A stretch of DNA of 64,000 nt from NCBI GenBank assembly GCA_020853975.1, contig JADYXW010000015.1, positions 1 through 64,000 of the forward strand. The letters are read 5' to 3'. Position 1 is the stretch's first letter; every line of letters begins with the position of its first letter. Below, piece after piece: positions 34,626 to 44,079 of this stretch. This DNA is from Phycisphaerales bacterium (lineage in GTDB: Bacteria; Planctomycetota; Phycisphaerae; Phycisphaerales; UBA1924). The position numbers and the translations under genes are program-made. Under the pieces are notes generated by a model that saw only the letters and a program-made list of their open reading frames with translations, was not told the origin of the DNA and ran no database searches.

Positions 34626-36182
34626 TCAGGCCAGCACATGTGCGGGGGCCGGGGTGTCGTCGGTCACTCGCTCGCGCGTCACCTTGCCCCCCACCTCTGA
34701 CAGCGTGAGCAGGTGCTGCTCCTCGTTGATGACGGCAAAGAGGTGCACGGGCCGGCCCCAGATCGCTCGCAGTGCGGAGAGAACCTCCGTCGCCTTGGCG
34801 GCCTCGACCTCGACGCCCGCGAACTTGTGGGCCAGCACCAACTCGCCCCGGTTGAGGTAGTTCGCGTCCACGACGTGGATCATGGGCTGCCCCGCGTTGG
34901 TGAGGTGGTGCAGAAGCGTCTGCTTCACGCGGGCAAAGTCGCGGGTGACAACCTTCAACTCGCCGGTCTGCGGATCACGCCGGTGCTGGTACATCCGGTG
35001 CCGCTCGACGAACTCTTCCGTGAGAAACTCGTCGATGAACGACACGTCGTTGTAGATGCGTCGCACCTCGAAGATCCTGTGGCGGCCCCGCATGCTCCTG
35101 TCGTCGAACTTCTCCTTGGCGCCGATGCCCTCCATGCCTTCCCAGCCCGGGCCGTGCTGGCCCCGGTCCCATCGGCGCTCGATGTCCTTGAAGAGCTCGA
35201 CTCCGATCTTGTAGGGGTTGAAGCCCCCCGGGGGCATGTGGACCACGCCGCTGTGCTGATCGGCGTAGTGGACAATCTCCCTGGCCTCGAGAAAGTGCTG
35301 GGTCATGAGCTTCGAATGCCAGTACGTCGCCCAGCCCTCGTTCATGACCTTGGTCATGCCCTGGGGCGCAAAGTAGTACGCCTCGTCGCGGATGATTCCC
35401 AGAATGTCCGCCTGCCAATCGGCGAGTCTCGCGTTCTTGAGGAGAAAGAGGAGCACGTCCCGCGTTGGGCGCCTGGGGTGCTTCTGGCTCGCGTCGCGCC
35501 GCTGCTGCTCGTGGGCCCGGCGCTGGCGGTCGAGCTCCTGCTGCGGGTTGATGAATGGATCCATGTAGTCCTTGGCGGGCAGGCGGTCGGGCTCGAAGGT
35601 CTCCGCGGGCGCCTCCTCTCCCGCCGCACGGCGCGCGGCCCCCGCGGGCTCGTCCCGGTGGACGAACATGGAGTGTGGGTCGATGAGGTTTTCCAGGCAC
35701 AGGCAGGCGTCGATGAATCGTTCGACGGCGTCCTGGCCGTGGCGCTCGATGTGCCGTCGCACGCGCGTGGCGTGGTTGGCCATCTCGTCCATCATCTTGC
35801 GGTTGGTCTTGGAGAACCAGAGGTTGTGCTTGAAGAAGTCCGCGTGCCCATAGACATGGGCCATGACGAGCTTCTGATCGGTGGTGTTGTTGGACTCCTG
35901 GAGATAGGCGTAGCAGGGGTCGTTGTTGATGACCATCTCGTAGATGCGGCCCAGGCCATAGGCGTCGCGACGGCTGAGGCGTTCGTACTCCATGCCCCAG
36001 CGCCAGTGCGGGTAGCGGGTGGGGAACCCCCCGTACGCCGCGATCTGGTTCATGATCTCAAAGGGCAGCACCTCGAAGACAACCTCGAAGAAGTCGAGCC
36101 CGTACTCGACCGCCTTGGCGCGGATCCGCTGCATGTGCTCCAGCAGTTCGGGAGAAAGGTCGGTGTGAGGCGTGGCGGGCAT
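34626..36182 (-). CDS. spoVR: SpoVR-family protein
   Basis: 518 residues, about the length of E. coli YcgB (510). Conserved blocks: YGLDFFEVVFEVLPFE, YGGFPTRYPHWRWGMEYE, YAYLQESNNTTDQKLVMAHVYGHADFFK, WADILGIIRDEAYYFAPQ-type sequence and VMNEGWATYWHSK. The His/Glu pairs (AHVYGHADF; MNEGWATYWH) look metal-binding and the fold may be hydrolytic. Biochemistry is unsettled; Bacillus mutants have spore cortex defects and enterobacterial homologues are stress-induced. It usually sits with prkA and a DUF444 gene; prkA is 23 kb away here. GGGAGG precedes the ATG. Confidence 0.93.
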   Translation of the reverse strand: MPATPHTDLSPELLEHMQRIRAKAVEYGLDFFEVVFEVLPFEIMNQIAAYGGFPTRYPHWRWGMEYERLSRRDAYGLGRIYEMVINNDPCYAYLQESNNTTDQKLVMAHVYGHADFFKHNLWFSKTNRKMMDEMANHATRVRRHIERHGQDAVERFIDACLCLENLIDPHSMFVHRDEPAGAARRAAGEEAPAETFEPDRLPAKDYMDPFINPQQELDRQRRAHEQQRRDASQKHPRRPTRDVLLFLLKNARLADWQADILGIIRDEAYYFAPQGMTKVMNEGWATYWHSKLMTQHFLEAREIVHYADQHSGVVHMPPGGFNPYKIGVELFKDIERRWDRGQHGPGWEGMEGIGAKEKFDDRSMRGRHRIFEVRRIYNDVSFIDEFLTEEFVERHRMYQHRRDPQTGELKVVTRDFARVKQTLLHHLTNAGQPMIHVVDANYLNRGELVLAHKFAGVEVEAAKATEVLSALRAIWGRPVHLFAVINEEQHLLTLSEVGGKVTRERVTDDTPAPAHVLA

Positions 36183-36280
36183 GGGGTGCCTCCCGGCGCG
36201 CGGGCGCTGCGGAGTTATCGGCGCGCGGCACTCGTGTCTGTACGCGGGGTGGGGGGATTCGGATCGGGCGCCCATGCCGG

Positions 36281-36829
36281 CTACCACCAGCCGCAGGCGA
36301 ACGGCAGGGCCCATGCCCACGCGGCGGCCAGGCGGACCCAGTGCTGCTTTGTGGGACCCCTCCACGCCTCACGCCGGGCCGCTGTTCGCGACTGAAGCAC
36401 CCAGCCCGGCACCACGATGGCCGTCGCGACAAGCGTCGCGGCTCGTCCGGACCACCCCACCGGCCGGCACGCGGTGAAGCCCAACCCCCACCCGCAGAGC
36501 ACCACGACGCCCCCAATCACAACCACAGCGCCGAGCAGTCCGCCCATCACCGTAAGTGTCTCCACCCGGCGGACTAGAGAGGCGGCTTCCGGGTTCACCT
36601 CGATCGTAATGATCTTTGGGAATGGCGTGGAGGGCGCGGGTGGCCCGATCGTCGAGGCTGCGCCGGGCGAGGCGTGCGAGCGGAGTGTGACGGCGACGGT
36701 CAGTGCCACGCCGCATTCCGGGCATCGAGGCTTGTCGAGCCCTCGCAGGTTGTAGTCGCAGTTGGGGCAGGAGACGTCGTATTGCGCCAGAAACGCCGCG
36801 AGCAGCGGGTCCCGCTCGTCGTGGCTCAC
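36281..36829 (-). CDS. Zinc-ribbon membrane protein, hypothetical
   Basis: 182 residues from a GTG overlapping the previous stop (GTGA). A four-Cys ribbon at 21-39 (CPNCDYNLRG and PRCPECG) is followed by two or more membrane helices (about 92-112, 128-148). It is related in layout to the protein at 1545-2027. Function unknown; translational coupling links it to the upstream 114-residue protein. Confidence 0.7.
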   Translation of the reverse strand: MSHDERDPLLAAFLAQYDVSCPNCDYNLRGLDKPRCPECGVALTVAVTLRSHASPGAASTIGPPAPSTPFPKIITIEVNPEAASLVRRVETLTVMGGLLGAVVVIGGVVVLCGWGLGFTACRPVGWSGRAATLVATAIVVPGWVLQSRTAARREAWRGPTKQHWVRLAAAWAWALPFACGWW

Positions 36830-37170
36830 CCCTGAACCACCCGGATCCGCCGGAGCGCGACCTTGCAGTGGGCCCGCAGGACCTCCATGCCCCCGGTGCG
36901 GAGCCAGACATCCAGCTCGTAGCCCGCGGCGGCGTCGGCAACGACCAGCGTCGCAATCCCGCCCGGGGTCACGCGCTGCACCGTAACTCCCGATGCGACC
37001 AGGGCAGGCGCATGCTCGGCGAGGGCGGCATCGAGCCCGCCCGAAGCGGCGTACCGCTTCGAGACATCCTTGCGGATCTTCTCGACGTCGCGCGTGATCG
37101 TGGTGTCAAACTCCCGCGGCTTGCGGAACTCTCTGAGTGCTCGCAGTTGCTGGGCGGGGGTGCGTCGCAC
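36826..37170 (-). CDS. Hypothetical protein, 114 residues
   Basis: Starts at GTG 37170. Basic N-terminus (RRTPAQQLRALREFRKPREF), helical middle (DVEKIRKDVSKRYAASG), and a beta-rich end (GVTVQRVTPGGIATLVVADAAAGYELDVWL). Soluble, no Cys cluster. The N-terminal layout faintly recalls DciA/DUF721 proteins, but the rest does not fit, so no family is assigned. It lies 9 nt after the GT2 gene. Confidence 0.6.
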   Translation of the reverse strand: MRRTPAQQLRALREFRKPREFDTTITRDVEKIRKDVSKRYAASGGLDAALAEHAPALVASGVTVQRVTPGGIATLVVADAAAGYELDVWLRTGGMEVLRAHCKVALRRIRVVQG

Positions 37171-37176
37171 AGGCGC

Positions 37177-37182
37177 ATCCTA
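37177..37182 (-). promoter_or_regulatory. Possible -10 hexamer overlapping a stop codon
   Basis: Minus-strand TAGGAT ends 6 nt before GTG 37170, but its TAG is also the stop codon of the GT2 gene, so this case could be coincidence. Confidence 0.25.
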
Positions 37183-38040
37183 TCGCGGTTCCGGGCGAGC
37201 CCGGGAGAAGCCCAGCCGGAACGCGAGCAGGCCGGCCAGCCCGGTGCGGGGAACCCCGGCGGGGGCGGGCTCTTGCGTGACACCGAGATGCGCGCCCGCC
37301 AGCACGCACCAGACGCGCCCGAAAGATGGTCCGGCGTGACGCAACGCCGCGAGCACGCCCATCGCCATGCCGGCGAGCGCCGTCAGTCCCTCGCCATGCC
37401 GACGGCAGAGCCAGATCCAGTTTCGGGTCGCGAGGCGCAGCCAACGCTCGCTCTTGCGGCGGGCGGCGGGGCTGTCGTGCCAGACCACCCACGCGGGGTC
37501 AAACGCGATGCCACGGCCCGTCGCGAGCAGCCTCAGCGCCAGGTCGGTGTCGTTGCGGTAAAGGAAGTAGGAGGGCTCGTACCCCCCGAGCGCGCGCCAC
37601 GCGGCGGCCCGGATGAGATTACCGCAGCCCATGAGCGGAAAGGCCTCGTGCTCTGGCCCATGCGACCACTCGGGGAGTTGTGTGGAGGGGTGGACCGGAA
37701 GGAGTGTGACCGCCGCCAGCTCCGGACGCGTCGCGAGCGCCCCCTGTGCCGCCCGCAGTGATGGGCCGTCCGGCCAAGAGTCGTCGTCGAGGATGAGGAG
37801 CGTGTCGCCCCGGGCGGCGGCGGCGGCGAGGTTGTACGCCTCCACGCCAAGGTTCTCGCTCAGTTCCAGCACGGCGGCTCTGGGAAACTCCGTCCGGACC
37901 ATGGCGGGCGAGCCGTCGGTAGAGGCGTTGTCGGCGACGATGACCTCGCCCGCATCGAAGAGGCCCAGGGCCGCGAGTTCGTGCAGAGTTCTCGCGAGCG
38001 CGTGGCGTCGATTGTGGCTGACAACGATGGCGGAGAGCAC
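37180..38040 (-). CDS. Glycosyltransferase family 2
   Basis: 286 residues from a GTG. A typical GT-A opening (LSAIVVSHNRRHALARTLHEL; VIVADNASTDGS) is followed by the metal-binding acidic triplet LLILDDDSW. FLYRNDTDLALRLLATG fits the later catalytic-loop acidic motif. Rhamnosyl- or galactosyl-type transferase onto a surface polysaccharide is the usual role; donor and acceptor are unknown. It follows another GT2 gene with only three bases between stop and start, so the pair is one operon. Confidence 0.9.
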   Translation of the reverse strand: MLSAIVVSHNRRHALARTLHELAALGLFDAGEVIVADNASTDGSPAMVRTEFPRAAVLELSENLGVEAYNLAAAAARGDTLLILDDDSWPDGPSLRAAQGALATRPELAAVTLLPVHPSTQLPEWSHGPEHEAFPLMGCGNLIRAAAWRALGGYEPSYFLYRNDTDLALRLLATGRGIAFDPAWVVWHDSPAARRKSERWLRLATRNWIWLCRRHGEGLTALAGMAMGVLAALRHAGPSFGRVWCVLAGAHLGVTQEPAPAGVPRTGLAGLLAFRLGFSRARPEPR

Positions 38041-38043
38041 GGC

Positions 38044-39594
38044 CTAGGCCACCGGTTCTGGAGAGCGCGGCGCCCGCTCGGTCGGGGCCGGCGCCGGATT
38101 CCACGCGGGTGCCGGTGGAAGCGGCATGACGTGCGGCCCGCGCAGGCCGATCTGTGCCGCGAGCTTGAGGCCGCGCAGGAAGACCCCCACGCCGTGCCTG
38201 AATGTGGGCCAGAAGTCGACCTTGCGGACGATCAGGCCTTCGCTGGTGACCTGGATGAGCGTCCTGGCGCGGAACCAGTTGGTGGGCCAGCCCGTGGGAA
38301 CGAGCGCGACATCCGCCGAGCCGCCGCCAATGAGACGCCCGATGGCGCCGAACATGTCGGAGAACGGTTGCGCCTCAAGGTTTCGGCGGCGCCACAGACG
38401 GCGGTCCTCGGGCCACGTCACGTTGAGCTTTTCGAGCTGCCGGCGGAAGGCCTCGAGGCCCGGGATTTGCGACTTGAGGAGGGGGTGGACGTAGAGCGTG
38501 CCCAGCCTGCCCGCGGCGCGGGCCTCGGCCTGTTCCGCCTCGATGATGGCCCCGAGCTCCTTGAAGGGTCTGAAGCCGACGGGCTTCACGACGTTCTTGG
38601 GCTCGATGTCGATGAACCGCCGGTCGCGGGCGTCCGCGAGCCCCTTGAGGTGGAGCTCCGCGAGTTCGGGAAGGCCCATCATGGCCTGCCCCACGGCGCG
38701 GGGAACCTCCAGCATCGCGCGCCGGAACCGCTTCCAGCTTCCCATCTTCAGGACGTCCATGTGCCCGAAGCAGTTTCGCGCGATGTAGTAGCGTGCCCAG
38801 GTGACGTAGCGACGGTTGCCGGGCGGGTGGTACGCGCGGGATCGGGGGGCTCCGACGCACTTGAGACCGGTGCGACGGGTCATCTGGATGCTCCAGTCCA
38901 CGTCGTCGTAGTAGATGAAGTTCTCGGGGAAGAGGCCGGTTTGTTCGATAGCTTCCCGCCGCACCAGGGCGCTGCACGCGGCGAGGTACCGGGCCTTCAC
39001 GAGGAACCGGCGGTCAAGGTCGCCGCCGCCCGCGGGCCAGACTCGCCCGTTCCAAGGGACGATGTTTCCGCCGCACTCCCACATGTGGCCGGTGGAGATG
39101 TCGCACATCGCCGAGCCCACAGCCCCGACCTTTGGGCGATGCTCCAGGACGCGGACAAGGTGGCTCAGCGCCTTGCGGGAGACACGTGCATCGCTGTCTA
39201 CCCACCAGAGGAAGTCGGGCCTGCCCAGCTCGCCTGTCAGGCCCTTGCCCGAGAGCACGTGGCTCATGCCGAGGTTGAAGCCGCCGGAGCCCCCGGTGTT
39301 CTTCTCGGAGCGGACAAACTCCACGCGCAGGCCCGCGGGGAGCCTGATCGTGGAGAGGGGCTCGGTGGAGGCGTTGTCCACCACAACGCACCACAGCTCA
39401 ATGTTTGGTGTGTGTTGGCGCGACAGATCGACCATGAGAATCTCAAGGTCGGCGCGGCGATTGAAGCATGGGATGACCGCGGCGACCTTCCAGGGCTCGC
39501 GCGACACGCGCGCGTGCCCGTTGTGCCCCGGCTGGGGGGTAAGTGCCTCGATCCCCACGATCGCAGGCTTTCCGGGGGGTGTCGCTCCGTTCAT
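38044..39594 (-). CDS. GlfT-like glycosyltransferase family 2
   Basis: 516 residues. GT-A domain: AAVIPCFNRRADLEILMVDL, CVVVDNASTEPL, NTGGSGGFNLGM, then DFLWWVDSDARV (DxD metal site) and FIYYDDVDWSIQMTRRTG as the acidic acceptor-side motif. The NxGGSGGFN block and a C-terminal helical domain (about 350-490) resemble galactofuranosyl transferases of the GlfT2 type. A leaderless start is suggested by TATACT 8 nt before the ATG. First gene of the two-GT2 unit, presumably building a surface glycan. Confidence 0.87.
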   Translation of the reverse strand: MNGATPPGKPAIVGIEALTPQPGHNGHARVSREPWKVAAVIPCFNRRADLEILMVDLSRQHTPNIELWCVVVDNASTEPLSTIRLPAGLRVEFVRSEKNTGGSGGFNLGMSHVLSGKGLTGELGRPDFLWWVDSDARVSRKALSHLVRVLEHRPKVGAVGSAMCDISTGHMWECGGNIVPWNGRVWPAGGGDLDRRFLVKARYLAACSALVRREAIEQTGLFPENFIYYDDVDWSIQMTRRTGLKCVGAPRSRAYHPPGNRRYVTWARYYIARNCFGHMDVLKMGSWKRFRRAMLEVPRAVGQAMMGLPELAELHLKGLADARDRRFIDIEPKNVVKPVGFRPFKELGAIIEAEQAEARAAGRLGTLYVHPLLKSQIPGLEAFRRQLEKLNVTWPEDRRLWRRRNLEAQPFSDMFGAIGRLIGGGSADVALVPTGWPTNWFRARTLIQVTSEGLIVRKVDFWPTFRHGVGVFLRGLKLAAQIGLRGPHVMPLPPAPAWNPAPAPTERAPRSPEPVA

Positions 39595-39602
39595 TGGCTG
39601 CA

Positions 39603-39608
39603 AGTATA
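39603..39608 (-). promoter_or_regulatory. Putative -10 hexamer of the GT2 operon
   Basis: Minus-strand TATACT, a near-consensus -10, ends 8 nt before the ATG at 39594. No TTGACA-like box lies 16-18 nt further upstream. Confidence 0.5.
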
Positions 39609-39835
39609 GCCGAATGCTCGCCTGGTCCCGATGTTTGGCGGGTTGGTTCTGGCGTCCAGACGCGCGCGACCTCAGAACACGCACCGAACCGATGGGGTGG
39701 TGCCGGCGAAGATGCCCGGTTACACTGTGACTTGCCGGGCCGCGCGCCCGAGCCGTCCGGGAGGGCGGCTGAAACGACCCATACACACGAGGCGTGCCGC
39801 CCAAGCCCCGCCCTCGCGACGCCAGAGGAGCCTGC

Positions 39836-42082
39836 ATGAAGCTTCGCCGCATCTCACGCGCCGTTCGGCCCCTGATCGCCCGCCTGTTCGGGGTCAACGG
39901 CACGGAACACTCCGCATTCCAGATGCTGGAAAGCCGCCAGTTGCTCGCGGGCGGCCCGCTCCCCACGCTCGCGGACCTCGAAAGCCCGAACAACACGGTC
40001 GTACGCCTCGAGACGAACTTCGGCGACATCGACTTTGAGCTCTTCAACTCCGACGCGCCCGTGACGGTCGCGAACTTCCTCACCTACGTGAACAGCGGCC
40101 GGCTGGACAACACCTTCTTCCACCGGTCCGCGTTCACCAACAGCACCCCCTTCGTGCTTCAGGGGGGTGGGTTCTCCATCGACGACACCACGGGCATCAC
40201 CGCCGTCTCGACGGACCCACCCATCGTCAAGGAGACCACCGGCCGCTCTAACCTGCAGCGGACCGTGGCGATGGCCCGCACGAGCGACCTCAACAGCGCC
40301 ACCAGCCAGTTCTTCGTCAACTACAACGATAACACCTTCCTAGACACTAGCGGCGGGGGCTACGCGGTCTTTGCCCGTGTGATCGGGGGCTGGAACGTCG
40401 TCCTGAGCATCCAGAATCTCCGGAGCCTGTCGCTCACGGGCGTGGCGCCGTTCCAGGGTTCGCAGCACCAGAGCATCGGGGGTGAGGTACCCGTCCACGC
40501 GAACTACGTGCAGAGCACGGCGCTGACAGAGGCCAACGCGGTCGTCCTGATCAACGCGGAAGTGATCAAGCCCGCTGGGATCGCCGGGTTTTTCAACCAG
40601 CGGCTGGTGATGCCCGAGGGTTTCCGGTCCGGGGCGACGACCGAGAGCCTGGAGATGGTCAACCCCAACAGCGTCGCCGCGGGATACCAGATCATCGCCC
40701 GCTACGAGACCGGGATCCGCGACACGGTGATCGCCAGCGGCACACTGAGCGCGAACACGTCGCTGGAGATCAAGCTCTCTGACGCGCTAAACACGGCCCT
40801 GAACACGGTGCGTTCGGGCGTGCCCTATTCCCTGGTGGTCGAGACCGCCCTGCCCTCGTCCGCGACCAACATCCAGCCGATCGCGGCGTCGATCAACCGC
40901 CTGGACTTCGGCTCCGCGACGGGCGAGCCCCTCTTCAACGCGACCGGGTACAGCGACAGCGATCTGCGCTCGTGGCTGTTTCCCCGCGTTGAGCGGGCCA
41001 CGACCTCACGCGAGTTCATGACCTGGGTCAATCTCTCCGACCAGACCGCGACCGTAACCGTCGAGTTCCTGACCACGGGCGGCACGGTCACTGTCTCCCG
41101 CACGCTGGAGGCCTACAGGCGGGGCGGGCTCGAGGTGTTCAGCCTGAACCTGCCCACGGGCACGATGTCCGCCAGGGTCACGTCGACCCAGAACATCGTG
41201 ACCTTCCTGAGCGACTGGGACCTGCCCCTGCAACTCACGACGGCTTCTTCATACTTCACGCCGGCCTTCGGCACGATGGGCGCCCCGGCGGGGGGCGCGA
41301 CCGAGGGCGTGCTGCCGGACGCGGTGGCGGAAGCCACCAACACCAATACGCTCTCCATCTACAACCCCGGCTCCACGGTCGCGGTGGTGACGCTGAGCTT
41401 CTGGCGGGCCAGCCGCCTGCCCAGCGAGGACCCGATCACGGTCACGCGGATCATCTTCGCTGGCGGCCGCGAGGACTATGCCCTGAGCAGCGGCGCCCTC
41501 GGCATCCCGGCGGGCGAGCGGTTCAGTGTTTCGTACTCTTCGGGATCGGCGAATATCGGTGTGCAGTGGACCAGCGTCGACGACACCTCGCGGGGCCTGC
41601 CCGTGGGCCAGATCCGGACCGACGGCATCTCCACGCTGCTGGCGACCCGCGTCGCGCCGATCGCGCACTTCGGCGATGGTAACTTTGACGTGAACCGGAC
41701 GGACGGCTCGATGGTCGAGCGCATCTCGCTCTTCAACCCCTTCACCGACTCCAACTCCACCTACGCCTACACAGTCACGTACACGTTCTCCGACGGCACC
41801 GCGATCGACGCCTTCACGGGCTCGCTCTCCACCAGCCAGCGTGTCGACCTGCTGACCGGCGACAGCACCTCGGTGCGGAACAAGATCGGCTCCAACGCCG
41901 CGTTCCGGCACTACTCGGTGACGGTCCGGGGCACGGGGACTCGGGACTCCACCACCACCAGCGCCGTGCTCGCGCAGTTTACCCGCACAGACACGACGCA
42001 GGGCCGGTCTGTCTCGTCGCTGGGGTCGGTTTCCGGGTTCGGGCTCTTGGTGGGTGACGGCGTCTTTCACCCCGGCAACTGA
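39836..42082 (+). CDS. Cyclophilin-type peptidyl-prolyl isomerase fused to a large surface protein (LEPR-XLL start)
   Basis: 748 residues. The N-terminus has AFQMLESRQLLAGG (around 28-40), the LEPR-XLL-type signal of planctomycete exported proteins. Residues about 55-235 form a cyclophilin domain: ETNFGDIDFELF, TFFHRSAF (His96, Arg97), FVLQGGGF and ATSQFFVN, i.e. the active-site set of prolyl isomerases. The remaining 510 residues are Thr/Ser-rich beta repeats (WVNLSDQTATVTVEFL; SIYNPGSTVAVVTLSF; SLFNPFTDSNSTYAYTVTY), likely adhesive or wall-bound. AGAGGAG precedes ATG 39836. A foldase joined to a surface stalk may help fold exported proteins outside the cell; that is inference. Confidence 0.85.
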   Translation: MKLRRISRAVRPLIARLFGVNGTEHSAFQMLESRQLLAGGPLPTLADLESPNNTVVRLETNFGDIDFELFNSDAPVTVANFLTYVNSGRLDNTFFHRSAFTNSTPFVLQGGGFSIDDTTGITAVSTDPPIVKETTGRSNLQRTVAMARTSDLNSATSQFFVNYNDNTFLDTSGGGYAVFARVIGGWNVVLSIQNLRSLSLTGVAPFQGSQHQSIGGEVPVHANYVQSTALTEANAVVLINAEVIKPAGIAGFFNQRLVMPEGFRSGATTESLEMVNPNSVAAGYQIIARYETGIRDTVIASGTLSANTSLEIKLSDALNTALNTVRSGVPYSLVVETALPSSATNIQPIAASINRLDFGSATGEPLFNATGYSDSDLRSWLFPRVERATTSREFMTWVNLSDQTATVTVEFLTTGGTVTVSRTLEAYRRGGLEVFSLNLPTGTMSARVTSTQNIVTFLSDWDLPLQLTTASSYFTPAFGTMGAPAGGATEGVLPDAVAEATNTNTLSIYNPGSTVAVVTLSFWRASRLPSEDPITVTRIIFAGGREDYALSSGALGIPAGERFSVSYSSGSANIGVQWTSVDDTSRGLPVGQIRTDGISTLLATRVAPIAHFGDGNFDVNRTDGSMVERISLFNPFTDSNSTYAYTVTYTFSDGTAIDAFTGSLSTSQRVDLLTGDSTSVRNKIGSNAAFRHYSVTVRGTGTRDSTTTSAVLAQFTRTDTTQGRSVSSLGSVSGFGLLVGDGVFHPGN

Positions 42083-42174
42083 TTCGGCGGCTGGGGGGCG
42101 AGCACTCTGGCCCGGCCGCTGGCCAGCCTCGATCTCGCGCTCAACAATGGCTGTCCGGGCCGCGCCCCGGCAGC

Positions 42175-44079
42175 ATGACTATCACCCCGGCTGATTTCCC
42201 CGCACATGGCCAAGCACCTCCCCGGACGTCCGAGCAGGGGTTCTGGTGGTTCGTGCGGGCGATGCTGAGGTCCGGGTGGCTGGTTCTCGCGGCGCTGGTG
42301 ATGGTCGGCATCTCGGGCGTGACGCTCGGGGTTGGTCTGCTCGCGGCACGCCCGGTGCTGCGGAGCATCCTGGGCGACCACGCCGATCTGCCCCGGCTCG
42401 CAACGGACCTGAACACCTGGATCGATTCGTCGGTCCCGTGGGCGTCGCCCCTGCACGTGCCCCAGGCGTGGATCGATCGCCTGCCCGCCGGCCCGTTCAC
42501 GGCCCTGGTGTGGATCGTCTCCGGGTTGTGCCTGCTGACCGTCGTGGGGTCGATCGCCAACTTCCTGCACGCGTACCTGTCGCTGACGGTTGTGAACCGG
42601 ACCGTGACCATGGCGAGGCGGCGGGCGTTTCACGTGATCCTGCGCGCCCCTCTGCGGACAGTCGTTGCAAGCGGCCCGACGGACGTGATCAGCCGCATCG
42701 TCAACGACTCGTCCAAGGTCGGGGACGGCCTGAACGTGCTGACCAGCAAGGCGATTCTGCAGGTCTTCAAGGGGATCGCCGGCCTGTGCGTGGCCCTGTG
42801 GTATGACTGGCGTGTGACGCTGGTGGCGCTGCTGGTGGCGCCGGTGCTCTACCACGTCATCCGCAAGCTGGGCAAACGCATCAAGCGGTACAGCGGCGCG
42901 GCACTGGAAAGCCAGGCCGGCCTCTACCACGCGGCGGCGGAGTCCCTTCAGGGCCTGCGGGTCGTGAAGGTCCACACGACGGAGCTCTACGAGGGCGGAC
43001 GCTTTCATCGCATCAACAAGAAGATGCTCCGGGAACTCAACCGCGTGCGGACGGCAAGGGCCCTGGCCAGCCCGCTCACCGAGATGCTCTCGATCTTCCT
43101 GCTGTGTGGGCTCGTGCTCGCCGCGGCGAACGCCATCGTGAAGCAGAGCATTGATCCCGGCGACTTCATCATGGCCATCGGCTCGCTCGCGGTCGCCGGT
43201 GCCTCACTCAAGCCGCTCACGGGCATCGTCAACGACATCCAGGCGACCATGCCCGCGGCGGACCGGCTTCGGCAGATCATGCTCTCGCCCCCGGAGCCTG
43301 GCCACGGGCCGGGCCTGCCCAGGCTCCAGAGGCACGCCTTGTCGATCGAGTTCCGCGGGGTCGGCCTCACCTACTCCGGCGCCACGACACCAGCGCTGCG
43401 GGACATCTCGCTGCGAGTCCCACACGGCACGCGTGTGGCGTTCGTCGGGCCCAACGGCTGCGGCAAGACGACACTTCTCTCGCTTGTCCCGCGGCTGTTT
43501 GATCCGGACACAGGCGCCGTGCTGATCGACGGGCGGGACCTGCGCGAGGTCTCGGTACGCTCCCTCCGCCAGCAGATCGGCGTCGTCACCCAGGACACCG
43601 TGCTCTTCAGGGCCACGGTCCGGGCGAACATCGCGTACGGCTGCGGCTGGGCGACGCAGCACGACATCGAAGCCGCGGCGGTTGCGGCACGTGCCCACGA
43701 CTTCATCCGGCGCATGCCCCAGGGCTATGACACGCCCGTCGCGGAGCAGGGGCAGAGCCTGTCGGGCGGGCAGCGCCAGCGGATCGCGATCGCGCGGGCG
43801 ATCCTGCGCAATCCGGCGATCCTGATCCTGGACGAGGCGACGAGCATGATCGACAGCGAGAGCGAGTCGCAGATCGCGGAGGCGATTGCGGAGTTCAGCA
43901 CCAGCCGCACATGCCTGGTGGTGGCGCACCGCATGGCGACGGTGTTGGGGTGCGACTCCATCGTGGTGATGGACGCCGGTCAGATCGTCGATCAGGGCAC
44001 GCACGATCAGTTGCTCTCCCGCTGCGAGCTGTACAGGCAGCTTGCGAGGCACCAGTTGCTGCCCGCGGAGACCGCCTGA
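42175..44079 (+). CDS. ABC transporter, fused membrane and ATPase domains (MsbA-like)
   Basis: 634 residues. An exporter-type membrane domain with about six helices (residues 20-370) precedes an ATPase domain with Walker A GPNGCGKTT (about 426-434), signature LSGGQRQR (about 529-536), Walker B ILILDEATS (about 547-555) and the H-loop VVAHRMAT. Half-transporters of this kind work as homodimers; MsbA flips lipid A core across the inner membrane. With the LpxL/Lpt genes in the window a lipid substrate is plausible, but drug or peptide export cannot be excluded. A large first periplasmic loop (HADLPRLATDLNTWIDSS and onward) is unusual. The stop overlaps the next start. Confidence 0.9.
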   Translation: MTITPADFPAHGQAPPRTSEQGFWWFVRAMLRSGWLVLAALVMVGISGVTLGVGLLAARPVLRSILGDHADLPRLATDLNTWIDSSVPWASPLHVPQAWIDRLPAGPFTALVWIVSGLCLLTVVGSIANFLHAYLSLTVVNRTVTMARRRAFHVILRAPLRTVVASGPTDVISRIVNDSSKVGDGLNVLTSKAILQVFKGIAGLCVALWYDWRVTLVALLVAPVLYHVIRKLGKRIKRYSGAALESQAGLYHAAAESLQGLRVVKVHTTELYEGGRFHRINKKMLRELNRVRTARALASPLTEMLSIFLLCGLVLAAANAIVKQSIDPGDFIMAIGSLAVAGASLKPLTGIVNDIQATMPAADRLRQIMLSPPEPGHGPGLPRLQRHALSIEFRGVGLTYSGATTPALRDISLRVPHGTRVAFVGPNGCGKTTLLSLVPRLFDPDTGAVLIDGRDLREVSVRSLRQQIGVVTQDTVLFRATVRANIAYGCGWATQHDIEAAAVAARAHDFIRRMPQGYDTPVAEQGQSLSGGQRQRIAIARAILRNPAILILDEATSMIDSESESQIAEAIAEFSTSRTCLVVAHRMATVLGCDSIVVMDAGQIVDQGTHDQLLSRCELYRQLARHQLLPAETA

